From assembly GCF_000299915.1 (NCBI RefSeq), contig NZ_AMRI01000015.1:1-64000 (forward strand): DNA of 64,000 bases, in the 5' to 3' direction. The translations under genes were made by a program, and so were the position numbers. The notes below the pieces were generated by a model, which was not told the DNA's origin, made no database searches, and was given only the letters and a program-made list of their open reading frames with translations. This DNA comes from Gallaecimonas xiamenensis 3-C-1. GTDB lineage: Bacteria > Pseudomonadota > Gammaproteobacteria > Enterobacterales > Gallaecimonadaceae. This document shows, piece after piece, positions 1-7,491 of this stretch (position 1 is the stretch's first letter; the number at the start of each line of letters is the position of its first letter).

Positions 1-182
1 ATACCCGCACCGAAGAGCGCCACCAAAGCGCCCAACACAAGGCCCTGGATCGGCTGCAAGGAGTAGGGGACTGATGGCATAAGTGCCTTAGAAGACGGTA
101 CTTCATTGCGCTGTATAGGGCGCAGTCGTAGCGAATAAGGCTGCGGCTGTGGTGACGGCGGTTCTTGTTTGCCTGCACCCAT
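1..182 (-). CDS. Hypothetical membrane-protein fragment, runs off left edge
   Basis: An open frame on the minus strand begins at ATG 182-180 and continues past position 1. The visible 60 residues are proline-rich and polar at first (KQEPPSPQPQPYSLRLRP), then become hydrophobic at LQPIQGLVLGALVALFGAG, which could be a membrane segment. The start overlaps the stop of the open frame at 182-433 as TGATG, an arrangement typical of translational coupling. I do not recognise the family. It lies in the AT-rich block next to the dif site, so it may belong to a mobile element. Low confidence because only the N-terminus is visible. Confidence 0.3.
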   Translation of the reverse strand, partial: MGAGKQEPPSPQPQPYSLRLRPIQRNEVPSSKALMPSVPYSLQPIQGLVLGALVALFGAG

Positions 183-433
183 CACGGCCCCGCCATAAAA
201 GAAACCCGATCACCGTTTTTGGTATCCGAGTCTAAGCGGTTTTGGACGATAAATGGCACTCTACATTGGTGCCGATAACGTGATTTATCGGCATTTGCAC
301 ACATAAACAGTCGAGATAAAGGAGAACCAACTGAGGATGGACAAGGACTCGTATTAGTTCCGAGTTGGAAAAAGTAAAATTTATTTTTTCTATTTATATC
401 AGATGGCTGACACATTAAATGTGAATCAGTCAA
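182..433 (-). CDS. Possible small hypothetical protein (83 aa)
   Basis: This 83-residue frame has no family resemblance that I can name, no clear signal peptide and no long hydrophobic stretch. Its only support is its stop codon, which overlaps the ATG of the next minus-strand frame (TGATG at 184-180). There is no strong Shine-Dalgarno sequence before the first ATG, and an internal Met (residue 7) could also be used. It may be spurious. Confidence 0.2.
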   Translation of the reverse strand: MTDSHLMCQPSDINRKNKFYFFQLGTNTSPCPSSVGSPLSRLFMCANADKSRYRHQCRVPFIVQNRLDSDTKNGDRVSFMAGP

Positions 434-523
434 CTGTTATTTCAATTATTAGAAAAGACTAATTTGCATGCTAGGTATGTGCCATGTAAGCTATTGGTGA
501 AATTGAAAAAATAGGGTGGGTAG

Positions 524-817
524 ATGCTATATAGAGTTGAGATAAAGTTCAAAAAACAGGATGACTCCATATCCGATAGTCTAAAAGAAATGCTGGAGCT
601 AATAGGAGGGAAAGCTATTTCAGGCACTGAGTTAACAGTTGAAACGGAATATAGAAAGATAGCACTTTCAGATAAAGAAGAGTCAAATGGAAATAAGGAC
701 TCGTATGAAACTGAACTTTACAACATGCTTTGGTTCAATCTTAACGTAGACGACCGGTTCTCTATATATAAGAAGACCGAGGGTGTGGATGAATTCACAC
801 TTGTTCTTCCAAATTAA
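524..817 (+). CDS. Orphan hypothetical protein (97 aa)
   Basis: A 97-residue acidic, soluble-looking protein with no signal peptide or membrane segment. The N-terminus reads like an alternating strand (LYRVEIKFKKQ) followed by a helix (SISDSLKEMLELIGG). AGGGTGGG just before ATG 524 is an acceptable ribosome binding site. Base composition is AT-rich, unlike the core genes to the right, which suggests horizontal transfer. It converges on the 826-1353 gene and shares its terminator hairpin. Small acidic orphans of this kind can be immunity or antitoxin proteins, but nothing here proves that. Function unknown. Confidence 0.5.
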   Translation: MLYRVEIKFKKQDDSISDSLKEMLELIGGKAISGTELTVETEYRKIALSDKEESNGNKDSYETELYNMLWFNLNVDDRFSIYKKTEGVDEFTLVLPN

Positions 818-840
818 AAAGCCAATTATTTCGGCTTTTT
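816..840. terminator. Bidirectional intrinsic terminator between convergent orphan genes
   Basis: AAAAAGCC (816-823) pairs with GGCTTTTT (833-840) around a 9-nt loop. The A-tract and T-tract make it usable in both directions. It follows the stop of the 524 gene directly and overlaps the last codons of the 826-1353 gene, whose C-terminal KKPK residues are encoded by the hairpin. Confidence 0.75.
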
Positions 841-1353
841 AATAAATGGAAAACTGAAATTAAACTTTCGCATCATTTTCTCAGATAAAAAGTCATGAAC
901 ACCACCAGAGTAGCCGAGTAACCTTAACTCAATCTCTACGCAGTCTTTATAAATTTTTGTCTTTTCATCTGGACTCATTTGAGAGTATAAGTCCGATGAT
1001 TTAATTTCATCTAAATTAAATTTTTCTCGCACATCAATGAAAACGTTATCAACATACTTTCTTACCGATTCATCATTAAAGAAAAATGATGATTTATGTG
1101 CCTCTATTTGTAGTTGAGTTAATTCTGAGACACGACCTTTATCATTCGAAGTGCCGATGTTAATAGCAGTTATCAAGCATGGATATAGATTAGCCTTGTA
1201 AGGAAGTTGGCTCAGGTAAACTTGCTTCCTTGATATATGAATGGCAAAAACAGAAATGATAAGAGGAAAAACTCCCGTGCAAAATTGATATAAATAATCG
1301 AACATAGATGATTGTTCGCTAGGAAATGACAAAATAATAGGCTCAGGAATCAT
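826..1353 (-). CDS. Hypothetical protein with one N-terminal membrane segment (175 aa)
   Basis: The 175-residue product has a hydrophobic segment at about residues 20-42 (DYLYQFCTGVFPLIISVFAIHI) followed by a basic stretch (SRKQ), so it is probably a single-pass inner-membrane protein with a cytosolic domain of about 130 residues. That domain is rich in Lys, Glu and Phe and contains NDESVRKYVDNVFIDVREKF. GGAG lies 11 nt before ATG 1353. The gene is AT-rich and belongs to the atypical block beside dif. I do not recognise the family. A membrane-tethered orphan of this size could be an effector or an exclusion protein of an integrated element, but that is speculation. Confidence 0.5.
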   Translation of the reverse strand: MIPEPIILSFPSEQSSMFDYLYQFCTGVFPLIISVFAIHISRKQVYLSQLPYKANLYPCLITAINIGTSNDKGRVSELTQLQIEAHKSSFFFNDESVRKYVDNVFIDVREKFNLDEIKSSDLYSQMSPDEKTKIYKDCVEIELRLLGYSGGVHDFLSEKMMRKFNFSFPFIKKPK

Positions 1354-1587
1354 AGAGTTATAGCTCCGTTAAGTAATAGGGCCATAATACTTCTTCACAC
1401 TCTAACAGGGTAGTGTGCGTTTGGTTCTCCCTGTAGCTTAGGAAGCCCCGAAGCCCCACAGTGAGGAATATACATAACTGCGCATAATGTATATTATGTT
1501 AAATGCGATATGGGTAAACCCGAGACCTTAGACCCGCACCTTTCCTTTGGCTACTCAGGCTTCCCCTGCCTTTTCTCTTGTTTGGTA
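1354..1587. other. Non-coding junction between AT-rich block and GC-rich chromosome, containing dif
   Basis: No credible gene is visible in these 234 bases. The left part continues the AT-rich composition. The right part contains dif (1477-1504), after which GC-rich sequence typical of the rest of the window begins. An inverted repeat AATATACAT (1467-1475) / ATGTATATT (1487-1495) overlaps the left part of dif. Confidence 0.6.
1477..1504 (+). other. dif: dif chromosome-dimer resolution site (XerC/XerD)
   Basis: The 28-bp site reads XerC half ACTGCGCATAA, then central TGTATA, then XerD half TTATGTTAAAT. From memory of E. coli dif it differs only at the first two bases (AC for GG), and the XerD half and centre are identical. 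dif is where XerCD with FtsK resolve chromosome dimers, and it marks the replication terminus. Most genes to its right lie on the minus strand, in keeping with a fork moving leftward toward it. Mobile elements also use this site, and AT-rich orphan DNA abuts it on the left, so the present copy may be one end of such an insertion. Confidence 0.93.
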
Positions 1588-2505
1588 TCACGGACCTGAT
1601 GGCGAAGCGGTGCTTTCCTCTATGGCGCCAGGTTCCGCCTCGGCGCCGCTGTTGTCCATCCTTCCCGGGAACAAGCCCAGCTCTTGCTGGTAGCCGGCGT
1701 CCAGTACCGGTAACACTTTGGCCCCGGCCAGTGTCGGCGCTGCCTTGGCAAGAAAAGCGGCCAGCACGGCGGCGCGGCCTTTAAACACCAAGGCGATCCC
1801 CAAGGTTTGGCACAAGGCCAACAGCCGTGGGTCCAGCACCACGTCGGCGCTGTGGCCCAGCTGCCATTGCACCGCCGATACCTTCAGTACCGCCTGGGTG
1901 CGGCGCAGCTGGTCAAGGCTGGGGGCGCAAAGGCCAAAGGCCGCTACCTTGCCGGCCTGCACCAGGTCGGCGACGGCGCCCGCCACCTTTTCCATGGGGA
2001 CTTTGGGGTCCTGCTGCTCTTGGTACAAAAGGTCCAGGCGGTTGATGCCCAGGCGGGTCAAGGAGGCTTCCACCACCCCCTGGATATGGTCCGGGCCGCT
2101 GTCGGGCCCGGCCAGGCTGCCGTCCTGGCGGATGCGATAGCCAAATTTGGTGGCGATATGGACCCGCTGCCTGACCTTGGCCAGGGCTTCCCCCAGCAGC
2201 ACTTCCTGGTGAAATGGCCCCTCGGCTTCGGCGGTTTCGAAATAACGCACCCCCAGGCTATAGGCCCGGCGGATAAGGCGTAGTTTATCGTCCCTGGAAC
2301 CGGCCAAGGCCAAGGTGCCCAGGCCCAGCTGTTTAAGGCTGGGCTGGCAAGGGCAATGGCTAAGGGCCGGCAAGGGCCCTTTGGGGGTATAGATCCCCTG
2401 CCCTGGCGCCGCCACCAGGCTTGGCCACCGGGGCGGCGCAACAGCCTGTTCAACCACCGGGCCGGTGCAAAGCACCGGCTGATACTGGTAACCTTGGCTA
2501 TTCAC
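1588..2505 (-). CDS. Degenerate aldo/keto reductase family protein (305 aa)
   Basis: The product follows the aldo/keto reductase barrel pattern: GLGTLAL near the N-terminus, then LIRRAYSLGVRYFETAEAEGP, VHIATKFGYR, RLGINRLDLLYQEQQDP and VADLVQAGKVAAFGLCAPS. In active members the tetrad is Asp, Tyr, Lys, His. Here the Asp of FDTA is Glu, the Tyr of the following VYG is Glu, and the His of YQH is Glu. Only Lys of ATK remains. I chose GTG 2505 because AAAGGAG precedes it; the longer frame to 2649 would cover the divergent tetR promoter. It is probably controlled by the adjacent TetR protein (67-bp gap). Reductase activity is doubtful; a ligand-binding or structural role is possible. Confidence 0.8.
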   Translation of the reverse strand: MNSQGYQYQPVLCTGPVVEQAVAPPRWPSLVAAPGQGIYTPKGPLPALSHCPCQPSLKQLGLGTLALAGSRDDKLRLIRRAYSLGVRYFETAEAEGPFHQEVLLGEALAKVRQRVHIATKFGYRIRQDGSLAGPDSGPDHIQGVVEASLTRLGINRLDLLYQEQQDPKVPMEKVAGAVADLVQAGKVAAFGLCAPSLDQLRRTQAVLKVSAVQWQLGHSADVVLDPRLLALCQTLGIALVFKGRAAVLAAFLAKAAPTLAGAKVLPVLDAGYQQELGLFPGRMDNSGAEAEPGAIEESTASPSGP

Positions 2506-2572
2506 GGTGCCAACTCCTTTTGTAAAATCCCAAGGCCGGCCGGCCCTTTGGCAATAAACGGATACCCAGCGA

Positions 2573-3202
2573 ATGACCACAGCAAGCAAAACCCCTGCTG
2601 CGCCCAAGGCCCGCCGTGGCCGCCCCCAGGGCGACCATGAGGCCCGCAAGAAGGCGGTATTGGCAGCGGCTTTTACCGTGATTGCCGAAGAAGGCTACGC
2701 CAGCGTCTCCCTTCGCAAGGTGGCCGCCCAGATGGGGGGCACTACCGGCACCGTCACCTATTACTTTGCCAACAAGGAAGAGCTGCTGGCGGCCTTGGCC
2801 AATGATCTGTATGCCCAGTACGACCACCTTATTCAGATGCCGGATGACGCCCCGGTAGACCTGGACGCCCTGGCAAGCAACTGGCTGACCTGGAACTACG
2901 ACCATTCCCCTGATCTTTGGCGGGTGATAGTGCAGCTGCTGGCCTACGCTCCCCAGGAACCGGCCTTTGCGTCCCTGGTGCAACAATGGACCCACCATTT
3001 CCTTGACGCCTTTACCGCCTTGCTGGCCCGTGGCCAGCAAGAAGGAGTGGTGCGCAAGGATATTGAGGCTAGCCTGCTGGCCGATCAGTTCAGCGCCATG
3101 GGTGACGGCCTGGTGATGCTGATGGCCACCGATCCCAAGCGTTTTGACCCCGAGCGCCTGCGGGCCCTGACCGCGGCCGCCATTGCCCTGCTCAAGCCCT
3201 GA
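2573..3202 (+). CDS. TetR/AcrR family transcriptional regulator
   Basis: The N-terminal DNA-binding domain is at about residues 25-75, with AAFTVIAEEGYASVSLRKVAAQMGG and the typical recognition-helix end TGTVTYYFANKEELL. The C-terminal ligand domain resembles the BetI/TetR_C type in length (209 aa in all). A basic, Ala/Pro-rich tail of about 17 residues precedes the helix-turn-helix. It is divergent from the degenerate aldo/keto reductase and its stop lies only 4 bp from the stop of the convergent RND pump gene. It probably represses the reductase and itself, and may also control the pump. The ligand is unknown. Confidence 0.88.
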   Translation: MTTASKTPAAPKARRGRPQGDHEARKKAVLAAAFTVIAEEGYASVSLRKVAAQMGGTTGTVTYYFANKEELLAALANDLYAQYDHLIQMPDDAPVDLDALASNWLTWNYDHSPDLWRVIVQLLAYAPQEPAFASLVQQWTHHFLDAFTALLARGQQEGVVRKDIEASLLADQFSAMGDGLVMLMATDPKRFDPERLRALTAAAIALLKP

Positions 3203-3206
3203 GCGG

Positions 3207-6200
3207 CTAGCCTTTGGCCCCATGGCCACCCTCCTCTACCGGCGCCTGGTAGGCAATGGCGTAAAACACCGGCAACACCACCATGGTCAGCAAGGTTGCG
3301 AACAATAGGCCGCCGATAATGGTGGTGGCCATGGACGCGAAAAAGACGTCAAAGATCAGTGGGATCATGCCAAGGGCCGTGGTCAGGGCGGCCATGGCCA
3401 CCGGCCGCAAGCGGCTCACTCCCGAGTCCAGGATGGCGTTATAAAGCCCTTTGCCTTCCTGCTGCTCGAGATTGATCTGGTCCACCAGCACTATGGCGTT
3501 CTTGATGAGCATGCCCATCAGGCTTAAAAAGCCCAGCAAGGCCATAAAGCCGAAGGGTTGGCCGGTGGCCAGCAGGCCGGCGGTGACGCCAATCACTGCC
3601 AAAGGCACGCACAGCCAGATCACCAGGGGCTGGCGCAGGGAATTGAACATCATTATGGTGATAAGGATCATCGCCACCACAAAGGTGGGAATGGTGCCGG
3701 CCAGGCCCGCTTCGGCCTTTTGGGCCGCCTCATACTCGCCGCCCCAGGCCAGGCTGTAGCCGGCGGGCAGCGCTATGGCCTCTACCTGGGGTTTGACCCT
3801 GGCCAGCAGCGCGCTGGCGCTGCCGGTTTTGGGGTCGGCCAGCACCGTGATGGTGGGTTTGCGGTCGCGGCGCAAAATCAGCTCGTCTTCAAAGACGGTG
3901 TCAAAAGACGGCACCACCTGGCGCAGCGGTATCATCTGCTGGGCCACCGGGCTCCAGATCTGCAAGTTGGCCAGGCTGTCGATGTTGTGGCGGGCATGTT
4001 GGTCGGCCCGCACCATGATCGGCAGCAGCAGATCCTGTTCCCGGTAGATGCCCGCCGTTACCCCCTGAAAACCTTCCTGCATGGCCTGGGCCACCATGGG
4101 CCTGGTAATGCCGTTGAGGTTGGCCTGCTCTTCGGCCAGGTTGGCCCGCACCACTTTGACCTTCTGACGCCAGTCGCTGCGCACCGCCTTGGCGTCCGGG
4201 TCTTGCTGGAAAATGTCCTGCACCTGGTCGGCCAGGCGGCGAAGCTCGTGGCTGTCGGGGCCGCTCAGGCGCGCCTGCACCTTGCCGGACACCCCGGTGC
4301 CCAGCTCAAAAGGCGAGGCAAAGACCAGGGCATCGGGGAAGCGGCGGGTCAGGTCCTCCTCCACCTTGGGCAAGAGCCCGGCAATCTTTTGATGATCGTC
4401 CACGCTCACCAGGAACTGGCCGTAGGCGCTGTTGGGTTGCTGGGGCTGGAAGGTCAGCAGGAACCTCAGCGGCCCTTCACCCAGGGTGCTGGACACATGG
4501 GTAACACCGGGCTGGGCCAGCAGGTATTGTTCTATCTGGCCGGCGTCTTCGCGGGTTTTGTCGATGTGGGTGCCTTGGGGCAACCAATAGTCCACCATAA
4601 ACTGGGGCCGGGTGGCGCTTGGGAAAAAGCTCTGCTCCACAAAGCTAAAACCCCAAACGGCGATGGCAAAGAGGCCGCCGACGGTGGCGCAGCTAAGGTA
4701 GCGGTGGCGGATGCAGCGGCGCAGCAGGCCCCGGTAACCTTGATAAAAGGCGCCCTGGTAGGGATCGCCCGCGTCGCCTTTGGGGGCTTTTAGGAACATC
4801 ACGCACAGCAGCGGCGTCACCGTGACTGCCGTCACCCAGCTCAGCAGCAGTGACACCATCACCACTTGGAACAGGGAGCGGCAATACTCGCCGGTGTCGT
4901 CGTTGGAAGTGCCGATGGCGGCAAAGGCCAGGATGGCTATCAAGGTGGCCCCCAGCAGCGGCCAGGCCGACTGCTTGACCACGGTGGCGGCGGCCTGTTC
5001 GGCACTTTCCCCTTTTTGCATCCGCACCAGCACCCCGTCCACCACCACTATGGCGTTGTCCACCAGCATGCCAAGGGCAATGATAAGGGCGCCCAGGGAC
5101 ACCCGTTCCAGGGCCACCCCCATGGGGTCAAGAAACAAGAAGGAGCCGGCTATGGTCAGCACCAGCACAAAGCCGATAAGCAGGCCGCTGCGCATCCCCA
5201 TAAATAGCAGCAGCACCGCCACCACAATAACCACCGCCTCGACCAGGCTGCTGACAAATCCGGCAATGGCTTGGGTAACCGCCTCCGATTGCAAGGATAC
5301 CATGCCAAACTCGATGCCAAGGGGCCGTTCGCTTTCCAGTTCATGGAGGCGGGCCATGACCGCCTGGCCCATGGTCACCACGTTGCCGCCGGGCTGGGTG
5401 GCGATACCCAGGCCAATGCCGCTCTTGCCGTCAAAGCGGATCTCGGCGCTGGACGGCTCCACATAGCCGCGCCGTACCGTGGCGACGTCGCGCAGCAAAA
5501 ACTGGCGGCCGTCGCTGCCGCTAACCAGCAAAGAGGCCACGTCCGCCACCGACTGCAGGGCGCCGGAGGGGGTCAGGGTCACGAAGGCGTCCCCTACCCT
5601 GGCCCGGCCGGCGTCGGCGGCCAGACCTTTTTGGTTCAAGGCATCAAGCAGGCTTGCCGGGGCTATGCCCAGTTGCGACAAGCGGTCACGGTTGAACTCC
5701 ACAAAGAGGGCTTCCTGGCGCTCGCCAAAGGTGCTGACCTTGCCCACGTCCTTGACCAGCAGCAGCTCCTTTTGCAGGGCGTCCACATAGCCTTTGAGTT
5801 CGGCGTAGCTAAAGCCATCACCGGTGACCACCATGAAAATACTGTAAACGTCACCGTAATCGTCCAGCACCATTGACGGGCCAGCACCGGGGGGCAATTG
5901 CCCCTGGGCGTCACGGATCTTGCTGCGCAGCTTGTCCCAGACCTGGGGCAGGCTGTCTTTGCCGTAACTGTCCTTGATGGTAACGGTCAGGGTAGACAGG
6001 CCCCGCTCGGACTTGGAGGTAACCCTGTGCAGCTCCCCCAGTTGCTGGACGGCCTTTTCCAGCTTTTCGGTGACCTCTTGCTCCACCTCCTGGGCCGAGG
6101 CGCCGCCGTAGGGGGTGATCACCAGGGCGTCCTTGATGGTAAATTCCGGGTCTTCCAGGCGGCTCATCTTGTTGTAGACCAGCAGCCCCGCCACCAGCAT

Positions 6201-6260
6201 GACCAGGGTCAGTACCAGGGTGACCACCCTGTTATTGATGGACCAAGTGGCGATGTTCAT
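3207..6260 (-). CDS. RND-family multidrug efflux permease, AcrB-like
   Basis: A 1017-residue inner-membrane proton antiporter of the hydrophobe/amphiphile efflux type, the usual length for AcrB relatives. It has an N-terminal membrane helix (VVTLVLTLVMLVAGLLVY), porter loops, and a second half that repeats the fold. The proton relay is present: Asp in TM4 (ALGMLVDNAIVVVDGV) and Lys in TM10 (GMLIKNAIVLVDQIN). TM4 has one Asp where AcrB has two, as in the MexK/VexF-like branch. ATG 6260 overlaps the adaptor stop by 4 bp, so the two are one operon. No outer-membrane channel gene is present; a TolC elsewhere is presumably used. Confidence 0.93.
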   Translation of the reverse strand: MNIATWSINNRVVTLVLTLVMLVAGLLVYNKMSRLEDPEFTIKDALVITPYGGASAQEVEQEVTEKLEKAVQQLGELHRVTSKSERGLSTLTVTIKDSYGKDSLPQVWDKLRSKIRDAQGQLPPGAGPSMVLDDYGDVYSIFMVVTGDGFSYAELKGYVDALQKELLLVKDVGKVSTFGERQEALFVEFNRDRLSQLGIAPASLLDALNQKGLAADAGRARVGDAFVTLTPSGALQSVADVASLLVSGSDGRQFLLRDVATVRRGYVEPSSAEIRFDGKSGIGLGIATQPGGNVVTMGQAVMARLHELESERPLGIEFGMVSLQSEAVTQAIAGFVSSLVEAVVIVVAVLLLFMGMRSGLLIGFVLVLTIAGSFLFLDPMGVALERVSLGALIIALGMLVDNAIVVVDGVLVRMQKGESAEQAAATVVKQSAWPLLGATLIAILAFAAIGTSNDDTGEYCRSLFQVVMVSLLLSWVTAVTVTPLLCVMFLKAPKGDAGDPYQGAFYQGYRGLLRRCIRHRYLSCATVGGLFAIAVWGFSFVEQSFFPSATRPQFMVDYWLPQGTHIDKTREDAGQIEQYLLAQPGVTHVSSTLGEGPLRFLLTFQPQQPNSAYGQFLVSVDDHQKIAGLLPKVEEDLTRRFPDALVFASPFELGTGVSGKVQARLSGPDSHELRRLADQVQDIFQQDPDAKAVRSDWRQKVKVVRANLAEEQANLNGITRPMVAQAMQEGFQGVTAGIYREQDLLLPIMVRADQHARHNIDSLANLQIWSPVAQQMIPLRQVVPSFDTVFEDELILRRDRKPTITVLADPKTGSASALLARVKPQVEAIALPAGYSLAWGGEYEAAQKAEAGLAGTIPTFVVAMILITIMMFNSLRQPLVIWLCVPLAVIGVTAGLLATGQPFGFMALLGFLSLMGMLIKNAIVLVDQINLEQQEGKGLYNAILDSGVSRLRPVAMAALTTALGMIPLIFDVFFASMATTIIGGLLFATLLTMVVLPVFYAIAYQAPVEEGGHGAKG

Positions 6261-7333
6261 GGGCGGCTCTCCAAGGGGCGGACCGCCGTGCCTTCACTGA
6301 GGCTGTGGATACCGGAAATGGCGATACGCTGGCCGGTGGCCAGGCCGCTGAGCACCCTTAGGCGGTCGCCGCTGGGCTCACCCAAGGTCACCGGGCAGCG
6401 ATGGGCCAGGCCTTTATCTATGCACCAGACATAGGGGTTACCCTCGGGGCCGGCGACCACGGCGTTGGCCGGTACCCAAAAGCCCTGGCCCTGTTGGGCC
6501 GCCGGGGCATGGTAGGCCACGTGGCCGGTCATTCCGGGGCTGATGGCGAGACTCTTAGGGGGCGTAAAGCGCACCTTGACCATAAAGGTGCGGGTGACCG
6601 GGTCGGCCACAGTGCTAAAGGCCGACAGCCTGGCCGGGATCGGCTTATCCGGCAAGGCGCTCAGCACCACGCTTATCCCTTGGCGGGCGGCGGCCTGGTC
6701 GGCCGAATCCAGGGGGCTTTCCTTTATCCAATCGCTTTCCGGCACCGCCACCCGCATTTCCAGCTCATTGTCGCTTTGCACCAGCAGTACCGGCTGCTTG
6801 GCCTGCACGTTGGCAAAGTCTTCCACCAGTTTGCGAGCCACTCGGCCGGCAAAAGGGGCCCGCAGCTGGGTGTCTTCCAAGGCCTTTTCGGCCTGGCGCA
6901 GGCCGGCTTCGGTTACCTCGAGGGCACGCTTGGCGCTGTCCAGTTGCTGGGGCGTAATGGCCTTGGCGGCAAAGGCTTTCTGGTAACGGTCAAAGTCGCT
7001 CTTGGCGGCGTCCCGCTCGGCCAGGGCCCTGTCCCGCTGGGCCTGGTAGTCCCTGGGGTCGAGGCGGGCCAGCAAGGCGCCGGCCTTGACCCTTTGCCCT
7101 TCGGTAATGGCCAGCTGCACTACCCTGCCCGGCACTTCAAAGGCCAGTTGTGACTGCTTCACCGCCGACACGCTGCCGGGAAAGGTGAGGATGGGCCCCT
7201 GGCCCTGCTCCCCCAGGGTGAAGGTTTTGACCGGCCGCACCACAGGCGCGGGTGGCTCGGCCTCTGGCTGGCCACAGGCGACCAGCACCAGGGCCAGCGG
7301 CAAAGCGGTAAACAGGCGTGAATGGTTCCCCAT
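6257..7333 (-). CDS. Periplasmic adaptor (membrane fusion) lipoprotein of the RND pump
   Basis: The 358-residue adaptor joins the RND permease to an outer-membrane channel. A lipoprotein signal ends in LVLVACG (Cys20), so it should be anchored to the inner membrane. A split lipoyl/barrel-sandwich domain is visible (VVQLAITEGQRVKAGALLARLDPRDY and DTQLRAPFAGRVARKLVEDF) with a helical hairpin between the halves (RDRALAERDAAKSDFDRYQKAF). The membrane-proximal domain follows. It is the first gene of a two-gene operon with the 3207-6260 permease. The region upstream contains a short dyad that could bind a TetR repressor. Confidence 0.92.
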   Translation of the reverse strand: MGNHSRLFTALPLALVLVACGQPEAEPPAPVVRPVKTFTLGEQGQGPILTFPGSVSAVKQSQLAFEVPGRVVQLAITEGQRVKAGALLARLDPRDYQAQRDRALAERDAAKSDFDRYQKAFAAKAITPQQLDSAKRALEVTEAGLRQAEKALEDTQLRAPFAGRVARKLVEDFANVQAKQPVLLVQSDNELEMRVAVPESDWIKESPLDSADQAAARQGISVVLSALPDKPIPARLSAFSTVADPVTRTFMVKVRFTPPKSLAISPGMTGHVAYHAPAAQQGQGFWVPANAVVAGPEGNPYVWCIDKGLAHRCPVTLGEPSGDRLRVLSGLATGQRIAISGIHSLSEGTAVRPLESRP

Positions 7334-7388
7334 GGGAGTCTCCGTGCTACTGCCAGGAGGCGCATCAGGCTCCCGACCAAATTAACAA

Positions 7389-7398
7389 AACGGTCGTT
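7389..7398. promoter_or_regulatory. Short dyad upstream of RND operon, possible repressor site
   Basis: AACGGTCGTT has symmetric outer halves (AACG/CGTT) and sits about 55 bp upstream of the adaptor start in an AT-rich stretch likely to hold the promoter. Its form resembles sites bound by TetR-family repressors. This is inference; no -10/-35 pair is clear enough to place. Confidence 0.25.
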
Positions 7399-7491
7399 AT
7401 GATAAATATAAATACGGGACCCAGGAAAGGCTTTTCACCATCGCCTTTGGGGCGCGGCCCGAAAGCCGCTGATAAGTTTTTGTTTTTGCTG

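Noticed and set aside
1-1476. A filamentous prophage at dif
   Set aside because: No Zot, coat or replication gene can be recognised in the part visible, so I report only an atypical block, not a phage.
2498-3229. Minus-strand open frame opposite the tetR gene
   Set aside because: Composition is repetitive (Gly/Gln/His) and the plus-strand TetR domain is clear.
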